Assembly: GCA_030018495.1 (NCBI GenBank)
Contig: JASEFS010000004.1
Span: forward strand, 1-64,000
Length of the DNA: 64,000 nucleotides
From: Deltaproteobacteria bacterium
Lineage (GTDB): Bacteria > Desulfobacterota > Desulfobaccia > Desulfobaccales > 0-14-0-80-60-11
Direction: 5' to 3'
The notes under the pieces were generated by a model. It saw nothing but the letters and a program-made list of their open reading frames with translations. It searched no databases and was not told where the DNA came from. Of this stretch, positions 34,739 through 44,217 are shown in pieces (positions within the stretch are counted from its first letter, which is position 1; the number at the start of each line of letters is the position of its first letter). The position numbers and the translations under genes were made by a program.

Positions 34739-36046
34739 TTACGGGTACAGCCGGTCGATGAGCCGCGGAAACGGAATGGCCTCGCGGACGTGCTTCAAGC
34801 CGCAGAGCCAGGCCACGGTGCGCTCTATCCCCAAGCCGAAGCCGCTGTGTGGGACAGAGCCGTAGCGGCGCAGGTCCAAGTACCATTCCAAGGGTTCCCG
34901 GGGCAGATTGTGCTCCCGGAGGCGTTCCAGAAGGATTTCCAAGTCGTCCTCCCGCTGGGAGCCGCCGATGATCTCACCGTAGCCTTCCGGGGCCAGCATA
35001 TCCACGCACAGCGCCAGGTCCGGGTTGTCAGGGTCGGCCTTCATATAAAAAGCCTTGGCTTGGCGGGGGTAGCGGTGCACCATGACGGGTGCGTCGAACA
35101 TGCGGGAAAGCGCGGTTTCCTCGTCGCCCCCCAGGTCGTCCCCCCAAGCCATCTCCACCCCCTGCTCCCTGAGCTTGGCCACCGCGTCGGTGTAGCTTAT
35201 ACGGGGAAACGGCCGGGCCACCGCCTCAAGGGGAGCGGGGTCCCGCTCCAGCAGCGTCAGCTCCGGTTCACGATTTGCCAACACCCGCACCACAATAAAG
35301 CGTACGAAGTCCTCCACGAGATTGAGCAGGTCCTCCAGGGTGTAAAACGCGGCTTCGGCCTCCACCATCCAGAATTCCGTCAGGTGGCGGCGGGTCTTGG
35401 ATTTTTCGGCCCGGAAGGTGGGCCCGAAACAATAGACCTTGCCCAGGGCCATGGCCGCGGCCTCCAGGTAAAGCTGGCCGCTCTGGGACAGATAGGCCTT
35501 GCCCCGGTCCAGGTAGTCGGTCTCAAAGAGATTGGTGGTGCCTTCGCAGGCCGTGGGGGTGAGAATAGGGGTGTCGATGAGCACAAAGCCCCTGTCGTGG
35601 AAAAAATCCCGGCAGGCCCGGCAGACTTCATCCCGCACCCGCATAATCGCCTGCTGCCGGGGGGATCTCAGCCACAGGTGGCGCTGGTCCATCAGAAAGC
35701 CCACACCGTGCTCCTTGGGCTGGATGGGGTATTCCTGGGCGATGTGGATGGGCGTCAGGCCGGTGACCTGCAATTCGTAACCCCCGGGCGCCCGGGGTTC
35801 GGCCTGGACCAAGCCGGTCAGCTGAAGGGAAGACTCCAGGGTCAGGTCCTCAAACGCGTCAAAATCCTTTTCCGGGAGATGGCCCTTTACCAGCACGCCC
35901 TGGGCTAGGCCGCTGCCGTCCCGCATCACTACAAAACGGATTTTGCCGCTGGAGCGCAAATGCGCGACCCAGCCCCGCAGGCTTACCTGCTGGCCGATAT
36001 ACCGGCTGAGCCGGGAGATTTCAACGATTGGGAAATATTCCGACAT
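34739..36046 (-). CDS. asnS: Asparaginyl-tRNA synthetase
   Basis: 435 residues, class IIb synthetase. An N-terminal OB-fold anticodon-binding domain (about 10-100; [11 protein letters not shown]) is followed by the class II catalytic core: motif 2 in [16 protein letters not shown] and motif 3 in G-F-G-L-G-I-E-R. The H-L-T-E-F-W-M-V-E block is typical for AsnS rather than AspS. The length is slightly below the common 460. The start is uncertain: ATG at 36046 or GTG at 36055, neither with a good ribosome site. Confidence 0.93.
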   Translation of the reverse strand: MSEYFPIVEISRLSRYIGQQVSLRGWVAHLRSSGKIRFVVMRDGSGLAQGVLVKGHLPEKDFDAFEDLTLESSLQLTGLVQAEPRAPGGYELQVTGLTPIHIAQEYPIQPKEHGVGFLMDQRHLWLRSPRQQAIMRVRDEVCRACRDFFHDRGFVLIDTPILTPTACEGTTNLFETDYLDRGKAYLSQSGQLYLEAAAMALGKVYCFGPTFRAEKSKTRRHLTEFWMVEAEAAFYTLEDLLNLVEDFVRFIVVRVLANREPELTLLERDPAPLEAVARPFPRISYTDAVAKLREQGVEMAWGDDLGGDEETALSRMFDAPVMVHRYPRQAKAFYMKADPDNPDLALCVDMLAPEGYGEIIGGSQREDDLEILLERLREHNLPREPLEWYLDLRRYGSVPHSGFGLGIERTVAWLCGLKHVREAIPFPRLIDRLYP

Positions 36047-36084
36047 TGTGAGCACGAAATAGCTTTAGTTCGCGAGAAGGAGAC

Positions 36085-37041
36085 TTACATCATTATTTTG
36101 ATATGCGCCTTGTCCCTGAGGGTCTTGACATATTCGGAAAACTGCTCGCCCAGTTTCTTGTGCATCAGGATTCTGCGGATTTCCGGCTGGGCTTCTTCGA
36201 AGGATTTGGGCGTGCCGCCGCGGCGTTCCACCACCTGCACTAATTGAAAGCCCTGGGGCGTTTCTATGGGTCCCACTTGACCGGGCTTGAGTTGTTGCAG
36301 AAATTGCGCCAAATTCCGGTCCAGGTCCGATTCCGCGATGAATCCCAGGTCCTGCATGGGAAGAGAGTGTCTCCTCCTGAGTTCATCCAAAGAGACTCCT
36401 TGCTGGTACTCCTTCAGGATAATCTCCGCCTTCTTCCGGGTCTCATCCTTCTGCTCCGGGGTGGCGCCGGGAGGATAAAGCATGGGGACGATTTGCAGGT
36501 GCACCTGGGAGCCGGCCCCCGTCTTGGGATATTCCTGTTCATAGAACCGGCGCATTTCCTCGTCAGTGAGCGTCACCTTGGAGCCCACGGTCATCATCAT
36601 GAGGCGTTCCCGAATCAACTGGTCCGTAATGCGCTGTTTCAGTTCATTCATGGTCATGCCGGCCTTGGCCAGGGCTTGGGCCAAGGCCGCGTCGTCCGGC
36701 AGATGGTTCTGCTTTTTGAAATCCTCCAGGGCCTCCGCCACTTCCTTATCGGTGACTTCGATGCCCCGGCGTTTGGCTTCGGCTCTGGCCAGTTTCTGGT
36801 CAATCAGGGCCTCCAACATCTGGCGCCGCAGGGCTTCCCCGCTGCCCAAGCTGCCGACGCCCGGTTGGGCCTGGAGCGATTTGGCCATCATCTCCACTTC
36901 CGAGAGGCTGATAACCTCATCATTGACTACCGCCACCACCCGGTCCACCACTTCCGCGGCCCCGGCCCCCACCATAAACACTGCCATAAGGACAGCCCCG
37001 AACAGGCCCCTGCTGAGACTGCCAACCAAGATTTTTGCCAT
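36085..37041 (-). CDS. SurA-type periplasmic peptidyl-prolyl isomerase
   Basis: 318 residues from the ATG with a GAGGAAAG site. An N-terminal signal sequence (F-G-A-V-L-M-A-V-F-M-V-G-A-G-A-A) is followed by the SurA N-domain opening V-V-D-R-V-V-A-V-V-N-D-E-V-I-S. A helical chaperone region (about 30-160) leads to a PpiC-like parvulin domain (about 165-290), with a short V-H-L-Q-I-V-P-M entry and an F-Q-L-V-Q-V-V-E strand near the end. It has one parvulin domain rather than two. It likely assists folding of outer-membrane proteins. It sits 13 bases after mfd. Confidence 0.88.
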   Translation of the reverse strand: MAKILVGSLSRGLFGAVLMAVFMVGAGAAEVVDRVVAVVNDEVISLSEVEMMAKSLQAQPGVGSLGSGEALRRQMLEALIDQKLARAEAKRRGIEVTDKEVAEALEDFKKQNHLPDDAALAQALAKAGMTMNELKQRITDQLIRERLMMMTVGSKVTLTDEEMRRFYEQEYPKTGAGSQVHLQIVPMLYPPGATPEQKDETRKKAEIILKEYQQGVSLDELRRRHSLPMQDLGFIAESDLDRNLAQFLQQLKPGQVGPIETPQGFQLVQVVERRGGTPKSFEEAQPEIRRILMHKKLGEQFSEYVKTLRDKAHIKIMM

Positions 37042-37054
37042 ATGTCTTTCCTCT

Positions 37055-40000
37055 TCAGTCCCCCTTAACAAATGTCGCCACTTCTTTCAAGCACTTTTCC
37101 AATCGCGCCCAGGGGGACCCCGATTCCGCCAGACGCAGACGCAAACTTTGGTCCGGCGTCAGGCGGATGCTTTTAGGACGCTCCTGCACCAGTTCCAGCA
37201 GGCGCTTCATGTCAAGACGCTCCGGGTCGGCGAACTGCACCACGGCTGTACTGTCCTGCATATCCAGGCGTTTGATCCCCAACTGACGCAGCGTATGCTT
37301 AAGGCGCACCACGTGCAAGAGATCGCGGCTTTCCTGGGGCAGGGGGCCGAAACGGTCCAGAAGCTCCTCTTCCAGTTCGTCCACCATTTCCGGGGCCAAA
37401 CGTCCGGACAGGCGGCGATAAAGGGCCAGGCGCTGCTGGATGTCGGGAACGTAGTCCTCCGGCAGATAGGCCGCCAGCGGCAGACGGATTTCCGGCTCCG
37501 GCGCCTCCTCCGGCGCCTCCCCCTTGAATTCCCGGATAGCCTGCTCCAAAAGCTGCAAATAGAGCTCATAGCCCACATCGGCCAGGTGGCCGGACTGGGC
37601 CTGCCCCAACAAATTGCCGGCGCCCCGGATCTGGAGGTCGTGGAAGGCTATCTTGAAGCCGCTCCCCAGCTCCGTAAACTCCATAAGGGCTTTCAGGCGC
37701 TGCTGGGCCTCGGTGGACAGGCCGGCTTCATCAGGCACCAGCAGATAGGCGTAAGCCTGGGCCTGGCTCCGGCCCACCCGGCCCCGGAGCTGGTAGAGCT
37801 GGGCCAACCCCAGAGTATGAGCCCGGTTGATGATGATGGTGTTGGCCGCGGGGACGTCCAGGCCCGCCTCAATGATCGCGGTGCACACCAGCACGTCCAC
37901 GTCGCCGCGCCAGAAGCGCACCATGACCCGTTCAAGCTGCCGTTCCGGCATCTGGCCGTGGGCCATGGCCACTCTGGCCTCGGGCACCAGTTCCTGCACG
38001 AAGCGGGCCCAGCGCGGCAGGGTCTGCACCCGGTTGTGCACGAAGAAGACTTGGCCGCCCCGGGCCAACTCCCGCCGTATGGCCGTCTGGAGCACCTGCT
38101 TCTCCGGCCGGCACAGGTACGTGCGGATGGCCCGCCGGTTCTCCGGCGGCGTGTTGATCAGGCTAAGCTCCCGGATGCCGCTCAACGAGAGCTGCAGCGT
38201 CCGGGGGATGGGGGTGGCCGTCAGCGTGAGCACGTCCACGGTTTTGCGCCATTCCTTGAGCTTTTCCTTCTGTTTGACCCCGAAGCGCTGTTCCTCATCC
38301 ACAATGACCAGACCCAGGTCGCGAAATTTCACATCCTTTTGCAAAAGGCGATGGGTGCCGATGATGATGTCCACTTTTCCCTGAGCCAGGTCAGTCAGGA
38401 TGCTTTTCTGTTCCGCCGGGGACTTGAACCGGGACAGGACCCGCACCTCCAGGGGGTAATGGGCCAGCCTTTGGGAAAAGGTGTCATAGTGCTGCTCCGC
38501 CAGCACGGTGGTGGGCACCAGCACGGCCACCTGCTTGCCGTCCATGGCGGCCTTGAACGCGGCCCTGAGCGCCACCTCGGTCTTGCCGTAGCCCACGTCC
38601 CCGCAGATGAGCCGGTCCATGGGCTTCTCCGCGGCCATGTCAGAGAGCACTTCCTGGACGGCGCTGAGCTGGTCGGGCGTCTCCTCATGGGCAAAGGTGG
38701 CCTCAAATTCCTTAAATACTGGATCAGGCGGCGAAAAAGCATGGCCGGGGAGCACCCGGCGGGCGGCGTAAAGCTCCACCAGTTCCCGGGCGATTTTCTC
38801 CACCGCTTTTTTCACCCGGCCTTTGGTGCGCTCCCAGGACTTCCCGCCCAGGCGCTCCACCTTGGGGGCCACGCCCTCCACCCCCAGATATTTCTGCACC
38901 AGGTTGAGGCGGTCCACCGGCAGGAACAGCCGGTCCCCCCCCTGGTACTCAATGTCCAGGAAATCGTTGACCTTGTCCCCCACCGTCAGCTTGACCAGAC
39001 CCCGGTAAACGCCGATGCCGTGGTCCAGGTGGACGATGTAGTCGCCTTCGCTGAGGTCCGCCAGCGAAGTGAAATCTTCGAAGCCGGCCGGGGCTGCCTC
39101 CTGGCGGCGGCGGCGCTCGGGTTTGAGCCCCAGGGCCTCGTTTTCAGTGAGCACCACCAGTCCTTCGGGGAACAGGCGGAAACCCGCGGAGACCTCTCCT
39201 ACGGTGAGATGCACCTGGCCGCCGTTTTCCCACACCGGCTGGGGCAGGATGTCCGCGTCCAGCCCTTCCGCGGTCAGGAGCCCGGCCAGCCGCGCCGCCC
39301 GGTGGGCGTTGACGGAAACCAGCAGGATGTGGAACCCCTGGCTGCGCCAGTCGTTCAAACGCTGGGCCAAGGCCGGGATCACCCGGCCGTCGCCGCTGCC
39401 GGTCGCGGCCAGTTCCTGGGCCAGCCCGTCGTTGCGGCCCACCTTAAAGGTGAAGGTGTTGACGGCATCCGGCTCCCCCCAGGTCAGGGATTCGCCGCGG
39501 ATTTGCACAAAAGGCCGGATGCGGCTGTCCCAGGACTCCTGGTCCAGCCAGCCCGCAGGCTCGCCCGCGGCCAGCTCGGCCAGTTTGTCCAGCTCCTGAG
39601 CCACATTGAGGGGCTCCCATTCCACCACCAGCGTCTCCGCCGGCAGGTAGTCCCAGAGGGTGGCGGGTTCGGGATAGAACTCGGCCAGATGCCGCTCAAT
39701 GCCGGGGAAATGCAGGCCTTCTTGGACGTGGTGCCAGAATTTGGGGTCCCGCCGCCTGCTCTTGCCCGCCAACGCCAGGTCACGGGCCGCCTCATCCAAA
39801 ATAACTTCATTGACCGGCAGCACCGCCAGTTCTTCCAGGGAGCCCCGGGAGCGCTGGCTGGCCGGATCGAAAAACCGCAGCGACTCCACTTCGTCGCCGA
39901 AAAATTCCACCCGCACCGGTTGGTCATAAAGCGGCGGGAACAGGTCGATGATGCCGCCCCTGACGCTGAATTCTCCCCGCTCTTCCACGATGGGGCGGCG

Positions 40001-40510
40001 CTCGTAGCCCCCCATCTGCAGATGTTTGAGGAAAGAGTCGCGTTCCAGCTCTTCGCCGGCCAAGACATAGACGAACGCGTCTTTAAGGCGGGGGGCCGGG
40101 GGCAGTTTTTGCCGGAGGGCCAAAACCGGAGCCACCAGGAAAAAGGGGTCATTATAGGTCAGGGCGGCGAAGGCCGCGCCCACCCGGGCGGCCGCGGCCT
40201 CGGCGTCAAAGCCCAGGGTCCGGAAGGGCAGGAGTTCATGCGCCGGAAAGCCCAGGAGCCGGGGCCAGGTATGTGGTCCGGCGGCGACCTGCGGTCCCAG
40301 AAAAAACGCCAGGTCCTTGAGAAAACCCTCCTGGACCGCGGCGTCCGGAGTTACGAGGAGGATGGGCCGGGCCAGGCGCTCAAACAGCCGACTCAAAATA
40401 TAGGCCCCGGCCGCAGGAGTGAGGCCCGCGAGGGAAACCCGCCGGGCTCCCCCTGCCAGGGCCTGGAGCACTTCCTGCCGCCCGGCTCCCGGAGTGACGA
40501 TCTCTTCCAT
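37055..40510 (-). CDS. mfd: Transcription-repair coupling factor Mfd
   Basis: 1151 residues, full length. It removes RNA polymerase stalled at lesions and recruits UvrA. The N-terminal UvrB-like region is followed by the RNA-polymerase-interaction (CarD-like) domain around D-Y-I-V-H-L-D-H-G-I-G-V-Y. The RecG-like helicase core has Walker A G-D-V-G-Y-G-K-T-E and the D-E-E-Q-R-F-G box. It continues with motifs L-T-A-T-P-I-P-R-T and Q-L-R-G-R-V-G-R, and ends in the TRCF C-terminal domain. Nothing is missing. It overlaps no neighbour and probably heads the transcript mfd-surA-asnS. Confidence 0.98.
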   Translation of the reverse strand: MEEIVTPGAGRQEVLQALAGGARRVSLAGLTPAAGAYILSRLFERLARPILLVTPDAAVQEGFLKDLAFFLGPQVAAGPHTWPRLLGFPAHELLPFRTLGFDAEAAAARVGAAFAALTYNDPFFLVAPVLALRQKLPPAPRLKDAFVYVLAGEELERDSFLKHLQMGGYERRPIVEERGEFSVRGGIIDLFPPLYDQPVRVEFFGDEVESLRFFDPASQRSRGSLEELAVLPVNEVILDEAARDLALAGKSRRRDPKFWHHVQEGLHFPGIERHLAEFYPEPATLWDYLPAETLVVEWEPLNVAQELDKLAELAAGEPAGWLDQESWDSRIRPFVQIRGESLTWGEPDAVNTFTFKVGRNDGLAQELAATGSGDGRVIPALAQRLNDWRSQGFHILLVSVNAHRAARLAGLLTAEGLDADILPQPVWENGGQVHLTVGEVSAGFRLFPEGLVVLTENEALGLKPERRRRQEAAPAGFEDFTSLADLSEGDYIVHLDHGIGVYRGLVKLTVGDKVNDFLDIEYQGGDRLFLPVDRLNLVQKYLGVEGVAPKVERLGGKSWERTKGRVKKAVEKIARELVELYAARRVLPGHAFSPPDPVFKEFEATFAHEETPDQLSAVQEVLSDMAAEKPMDRLICGDVGYGKTEVALRAAFKAAMDGKQVAVLVPTTVLAEQHYDTFSQRLAHYPLEVRVLSRFKSPAEQKSILTDLAQGKVDIIIGTHRLLQKDVKFRDLGLVIVDEEQRFGVKQKEKLKEWRKTVDVLTLTATPIPRTLQLSLSGIRELSLINTPPENRRAIRTYLCRPEKQVLQTAIRRELARGGQVFFVHNRVQTLPRWARFVQELVPEARVAMAHGQMPERQLERVMVRFWRGDVDVLVCTAIIEAGLDVPAANTIIINRAHTLGLAQLYQLRGRVGRSQAQAYAYLLVPDEAGLSTEAQQRLKALMEFTELGSGFKIAFHDLQIRGAGNLLGQAQSGHLADVGYELYLQLLEQAIREFKGEAPEEAPEPEIRLPLAAYLPEDYVPDIQQRLALYRRLSGRLAPEMVDELEEELLDRFGPLPQESRDLLHVVRLKHTLRQLGIKRLDMQDSTAVVQFADPERLDMKRLLELVQERPKSIRLTPDQSLRLRLAESGSPWARLEKCLKEVATFVKGD

Positions 40511-40576
40511 TCTTTTAATTATCGTAAATATCCGCCGATTTTAAAAGGGAAGCGGTGGAAAGGCCGTAAACCGTAG

Positions 40577-40602
40577 GGCGGGAAAGCGAAGCGCATCCCG
40601 CC
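40577..40602. repeat. GGCGGGA...TCCCGCC hairpin repeat
   Basis: 7-bp stem around GCGAAGCGC, itself a short inverted repeat. A related element (core GCGAAAGCGACGCGCATCCC) recurs at 57903-57931, so this is a dispersed intergenic repeat. With the promoter at 40792 it accounts for what can be seen in the 341-base gap before flgF. Confidence 0.6.
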
Positions 40603-40791
40603 TTCTGCATTAAGACGGCAAAGGTGAGGTCACCTGTGCCCACCATCCTTTTCATGGTTTTGCGGGAGCCAACAGCTCATGGGCTGCTACTTTCATTAAT
40701 TGCCTGCCGGCATAGGTAAGTTTTTCCGGCGTCGCCCCCGAACTTCCCCTGGTCATGGAAAAAGAAATAGCATTTTCAGCAAGTTATGCCG

Positions 40792-40807
40792 TGGCATCGC
40801 CTTTGCA
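40792..40807 (+). promoter_or_regulatory. Sigma-54 promoter (-24/-12) of the flagellar operon
   Basis: TGGCAT-N5-TTGCA, matching ten of the eleven consensus bases of TGGCAC-N5-TTGCA with the correct GG-N10-GC spacing. It lies 45 bases before the flgF start codon, on the right strand, so transcription should start near 40819. Sigma-54 control of rod/hook genes is common in proteobacteria. Confidence 0.88.
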
Positions 40808-40851
40808 AAAATGATAAAGCGCAGTCGCAGCTTTTTTAAAGGAGCAGCCTG

Positions 40852-41574
40852 ATGCACGTGGGTTGGGACATGGCGGCCTATATGGGGGCCCGGGCCGTGC
40901 GGGAGTTGGAGATAGTCAGCCACAACCTGGCCAATGCCTCCACCGTGGGCTTCAAGCGGGAGCTTTTGAGCAACTGGCGCCTGCGCGACCTCGAATTGCC
41001 CGATCAGGAAGCCCGCCCCGCGTATTTGGACGTCCTCAGCCGTGACTTCAGCCAGGGAGGCCTGCACACCACCGGCAATGACACGGACCTGGCCATCGAG
41101 GGCCGGGGTTTCTTCAAGGTGGAAACCCCCCAGGGGCCCCGTTATACCAGAAACGGCTGTTTCCGGCTGTCCCCCGAACGCCAGATGGTTACCACCGAAG
41201 GCTATCCGGTGTTGGGGAAAAACGGCCCCATCACCCTGGACGCCACGGACCGGAAATTCAGCATCGATGAGCAGGGGGGCATTCACCTGGACAACTCGCT
41301 GTCAGATCAACTGGCGGTGGTGGATTTTCCCAATCCCCAGGATCTGCGGCCGCAAGGGCACAATTATTTTGCTCCCGGCCCTGAGGCCGGGGAGGAAATG
41401 GAGGCCAACGAGGCCAGGGTGCTCCAGGGGATGGTGGAGGAAAGCAACCTGGACCCGGTGGAAGAGGCCGTGAACCTCATCACCATCCAGCGCAATTTCG
41501 AAGCCTACCTGAAGGTGCTGGACGCGTTCGCGGCCAGCGACCGCAAGGTGGTGGAGGATATCGGACAGGTTTGA
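40852..41574 (+). CDS. flgF: Flagellar basal-body rod protein FlgF
   Basis: 240 residues. The N-terminal rod motif S-H-N-L-A-N-A-S-T-V-G-F-K-R-E is present, then the FlgE/F/G family block D-L-A-I-E-G-R-G-F-F and a C-terminal heptad helix N-L-I-T-I-Q-R-N-F-E-A-Y. It is shorter than FlgG and more divergent at the start (M-H-V-G-W-D), which is why it is named FlgF. FlgF forms the proximal rod. GGAG precedes the ATG by 7 bases. First gene of the operon. Confidence 0.94.
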   Translation: MHVGWDMAAYMGARAVRELEIVSHNLANASTVGFKRELLSNWRLRDLELPDQEARPAYLDVLSRDFSQGGLHTTGNDTDLAIEGRGFFKVETPQGPRYTRNGCFRLSPERQMVTTEGYPVLGKNGPITLDATDRKFSIDEQGGIHLDNSLSDQLAVVDFPNPQDLRPQGHNYFAPGPEAGEEMEANEARVLQGMVEESNLDPVEEAVNLITIQRNFEAYLKVLDAFAASDRKVVEDIGQV

Positions 41575-41575
41575 G

Positions 41576-41703
41576 CCGTCAGCCGTCAGCCTTCAGCCTT
41601 CAGCCTTCAGCTTAAAGCTGTTTCAATCTGAGGTTTTGGTTTAACGAAAAAAGCAACTGGCTACTGATTACTGACTGCTGACTGCTGACTGCTGACTGCC
41701 AGC
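41576..41703. repeat. Word-like repeats (GTCAGCC / CTGACTG) between flgF and flgG
   Basis: The 164-base gap holds about five copies of TCAGCCnT (41578-41612) and about five of CTGACTG (41664-41700). The two blocks are partly complementary and could pair as a long hairpin. No gene is present. Similar simple-word repeats lie after the RACo-like gene. Confidence 0.75.
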
Positions 41704-41738
41704 TATTCACGGCAGACTAAAGATAAGGAAGATGCAAT

Positions 41739-42521
41739 ATGTTTCGAGGCATGTTTTCCGCGGCCACCGGCATGGGGGCTCAGCAGTTGCGGCTGGATAT
41801 CATCGCCAACAACCTGGCCAACGTCAACACCACCGGATTCAAGAAAAGCCGGGGCGACTTCGAGGACCTGGTATATCAGACCCTGCGCCAGGCCGGGGGC
41901 GAGTTGCCCGGAGGCGGCCAGGTGCCCACCAGCCTCCAGGTGGGCCTGGGGGTCAGGCCGGTGGGCATCGCCAAGATTTTTTCCCAGGGCGATTACGTGC
42001 ACACGGAAAATGAGCTGGACCTGGCCATCGAAGGCAAAGGTTTCTTCAAGATCATGAGCAACGGCCAGGAGTATTACTCCCGGGCCGGCTCCTTCAAGAT
42101 CGACAAGGACGGCTTTATCACCACCCCGGCCGGCGACCGCCTCCAGCCCGAATTCAGCATCCCGGCGCAAACCGTCTACATCGCCGTCGACTTGAGCGGC
42201 CGCCTCACCTGCTTCGGCCCCAATAACCAAACCCTGGCCACCGGCCAGATCAGCCTCTACACCTTCCCCAACCAGGCCGGGCTGAGCAATGTGGGCCGGA
42301 ACCTCTTCCAGGTGACCGAGGCCTCGGGCGACCCTGCGGAGGGCACCCCGGGGGTGGACGGCGTGGGCACCATCGCCCAGGGCTACCTGGAAGTTTCAAA
42401 TGTCAACGTGGTGGAGGAGATGGTCAACATGATCATCGCCCAGCGGGCCTACGAACTCAATTCCAAGGCCATCCAGACGGCGGACGCCATGATGGAGCGG
42501 GCCTACCACCTCAAGACTTAA
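41739..42521 (+). CDS. flgG: Flagellar distal rod protein FlgG
   Basis: 260 residues, standard length. N-terminal A-A-T-G-M and N-N-L-A-N-V-N-T-T-G-F-K-K-S-R motifs, central D-L-A-I-E-G-K-G-F-F-K, and C-terminal V-N-M-I-I-A-Q-R-A-Y-E-L-N-S-K with Q-T-A-D-A-M. This is a classic FlgG, the distal rod subunit. It follows flgF after a repeat-filled gap and precedes flgA by 9 bases. Confidence 0.97.
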   Translation: MFRGMFSAATGMGAQQLRLDIIANNLANVNTTGFKKSRGDFEDLVYQTLRQAGGELPGGGQVPTSLQVGLGVRPVGIAKIFSQGDYVHTENELDLAIEGKGFFKIMSNGQEYYSRAGSFKIDKDGFITTPAGDRLQPEFSIPAQTVYIAVDLSGRLTCFGPNNQTLATGQISLYTFPNQAGLSNVGRNLFQVTEASGDPAEGTPGVDGVGTIAQGYLEVSNVNVVEEMVNMIIAQRAYELNSKAIQTADAMMERAYHLKT

Positions 42522-42530
42522 GGTGATGCC

Positions 42531-43502
42531 ATGCTCCGCATTCTGGGGCTCATTCTGCTGATCCTGCTGCTGGGGGCGAAGACGGCCAATCCCGCGACCG
42601 AGCCGCCCGCCGCCGAGCGCGTCAAATTCCGCACCGAAGCCGCAGCTGCCGGAGAATACATCTCACTGCAAGACTTGGCGGAACTTCCTCCGGAGCTGGC
42701 TCAAAGTTGCGGCCAGGTGCGGGTGTGGACCGCACCCCCGCCGGGGCAGGTTTACACCCTGACGCGGGAGTTTCTCGGCTACCGCTTGCATCAGTTAGGC
42801 CTGGCGGGGCTGGTCGAAGGGTCGGCTGTCCCTGCGGCCATTCATGTCCGCCAGTCCGGGGAACTGATCACCAAGGAGCAGATTGCCGCGGCCTTCCGCG
42901 GCTATATCCTGAAACACGGCCACTGGCCGAAAGAGCAGCTCCGCGTTGAAGTAATGCCCCTGGAAGAACCGGTGATCGTCCCGGATAAAGAGGTAATCCT
43001 GGAGGTGCTGCCGGGCAAAAGCGGGCCGCTGACCGGGGATGTCACTTTGGAAATGGCCCTCACCAGAAACGGGCAGATTTACAAGCGCTTCCAGGTGGCC
43101 GGCCGCGTGGCCCTGGAACAGGCCGTGGTTTGCGCCGTCAAGCCCCTGGCCGCGTCCGCGGTCCTGGGTCCTGATGATGTACGCGTGCAGCCGCGGGAAA
43201 TCACAGGATTAAGGTCGGGCGATTATTTCGTGTCCCCGGACCAGGTCCTGGGCCGCGTCTTGAGCCGGTCTGTCGGCCCGCAAGAAATGCTGACCCCGCG
43301 CCACCTGAGCCAGCAGCCGGTCATCAACCGGGGTGATGAAGTCACCGTGGTCCTGGACGACCACGGCCTGGCCGTCACCACCAAGGGCGTGGCCCGGGAG
43401 CCCGGCTATGCCGGACGGTTTATCCGCATCCTCAATCCCAAAAGCAAAAGGGAATTCCAGGCCAAAGTGGTGGACGCCAAAACCGTGCAGGTGACCTTGT
43501 GA
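42531..43502 (+). CDS. flgA: Flagellar P-ring assembly chaperone FlgA
   Basis: 323 residues with a signal peptide (I-L-G-L-I-L-L-I-L-L-L-G-A). The C-terminal about 130 residues form the SAF/FlgA domain: A-V-V-C-A-V-K-P-L-A, G-P-D-D-V-R-V-Q-P-R-E-I and a final G-R-F-I-R-I-L-N-P-K-S-K-R-E-F-Q-A-K-V motif typical for FlgA. FlgA assists FlgI assembly in the periplasm. Its stop overlaps the GTG start of flgH by 4 bases. Confidence 0.93.
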   Translation: MLRILGLILLILLLGAKTANPATEPPAAERVKFRTEAAAAGEYISLQDLAELPPELAQSCGQVRVWTAPPPGQVYTLTREFLGYRLHQLGLAGLVEGSAVPAAIHVRQSGELITKEQIAAAFRGYILKHGHWPKEQLRVEVMPLEEPVIVPDKEVILEVLPGKSGPLTGDVTLEMALTRNGQIYKRFQVAGRVALEQAVVCAVKPLAASAVLGPDDVRVQPREITGLRSGDYFVSPDQVLGRVLSRSVGPQEMLTPRHLSQQPVINRGDEVTVVLDDHGLAVTTKGVAREPGYAGRFIRILNPKSKREFQAKVVDAKTVQVTL

Positions 43503-44206
43503 ATACTTTTGTCCGATCATCTTTTTTGGCCCTCGGCGCGGCGCTCTTGGCCATTTGGGGATGCGGCGGGCCCGGCCAATCCCTGCAACTCCCGGCGGCG
43601 CCCCTGGCGGCCGCGCCCCTGCCCTTCGAGCAGCAGCCTCCTCAGGAGGGGTCTTTGTGGACCCCGCGTCATCTCGACGGCCTGGTGGCCGATCAAAAGG
43701 CGGCCAACGTCGGGGACATCGTCACGGTGAGCATCACCGAGTCCGCCAAGGCCAGCGAAATCGCCAACACCCAGACCAGCAAAACCACCGGGGTCAAGAG
43801 CAGCGTGGCTTCCCTGTTCGGCCTGAGCTTTCCCATGAAAGCCTTCACCAGCAGAGAGGTCAACGCCGAGACCGCGGTGGAGGGCGCGGTGGGCAACACC
43901 TCCAAGGGCGAAGGCAAGACCGAGCGGCAGAGCACCTTCACCACCTATCTGACCACCAGGGTCATGCAGATTTTGCCCAACAACAATCTGGTGATTCAGG
44001 GACAGCGGCATCTCAGGGTCAACAATGAAACCGAGGTGGTCACCCTGACCGGAGTGGTGCGCCCCCAGGACATTGACCGCAACAATATCGTGCCCTCCAC
44101 CAAGGTGGCGGAGGCCCGGGTGGAAATCGCCGGCGTGGGCGTGGTCTCCGACAAGCAGCGCCAGGGCTGGCTCACCCGCATACTGGATCATATCTGGCCG
44201 TTTTAA
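43499..44206 (+). CDS. flgH: Flagellar L-ring lipoprotein FlgH
   Basis: 235 residues, GTG start coupled to the flgA stop. The lipoprotein signal peptide ends in A-I-W-G-C. FlgH hallmarks: G-S-L-W near residue 52, V-G-D-I-V-T-V-S-I-T-E-S-A-K-A-S, and G-V-V-R-P-Q-D-I-D-R-N-N near the C-terminus. The L-ring sits in the outer membrane, confirming a Gram-negative envelope. It ends 11 bases before flgI. Confidence 0.96.
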   Translation: MNTFVRSSFLALGAALLAIWGCGGPGQSLQLPAAPLAAAPLPFEQQPPQEGSLWTPRHLDGLVADQKAANVGDIVTVSITESAKASEIANTQTSKTTGVKSSVASLFGLSFPMKAFTSREVNAETAVEGAVGNTSKGEGKTERQSTFTTYLTTRVMQILPNNNLVIQGQRHLRVNNETEVVTLTGVVRPQDIDRNNIVPSTKVAEARVEIAGVGVVSDKQRQGWLTRILDHIWPF

Positions 44207-44217
44207 CGGAGCTTCGC

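Noticed and set aside
36566-40576. Very long open frame (1336 codons) on the plus strand opposite mfd and surA
   Set aside because: It mirrors mfd and the surA-like gene, which have complete motif sets on the minus strand; the plus frame lacks any family signature and is caused by high GC codon use.
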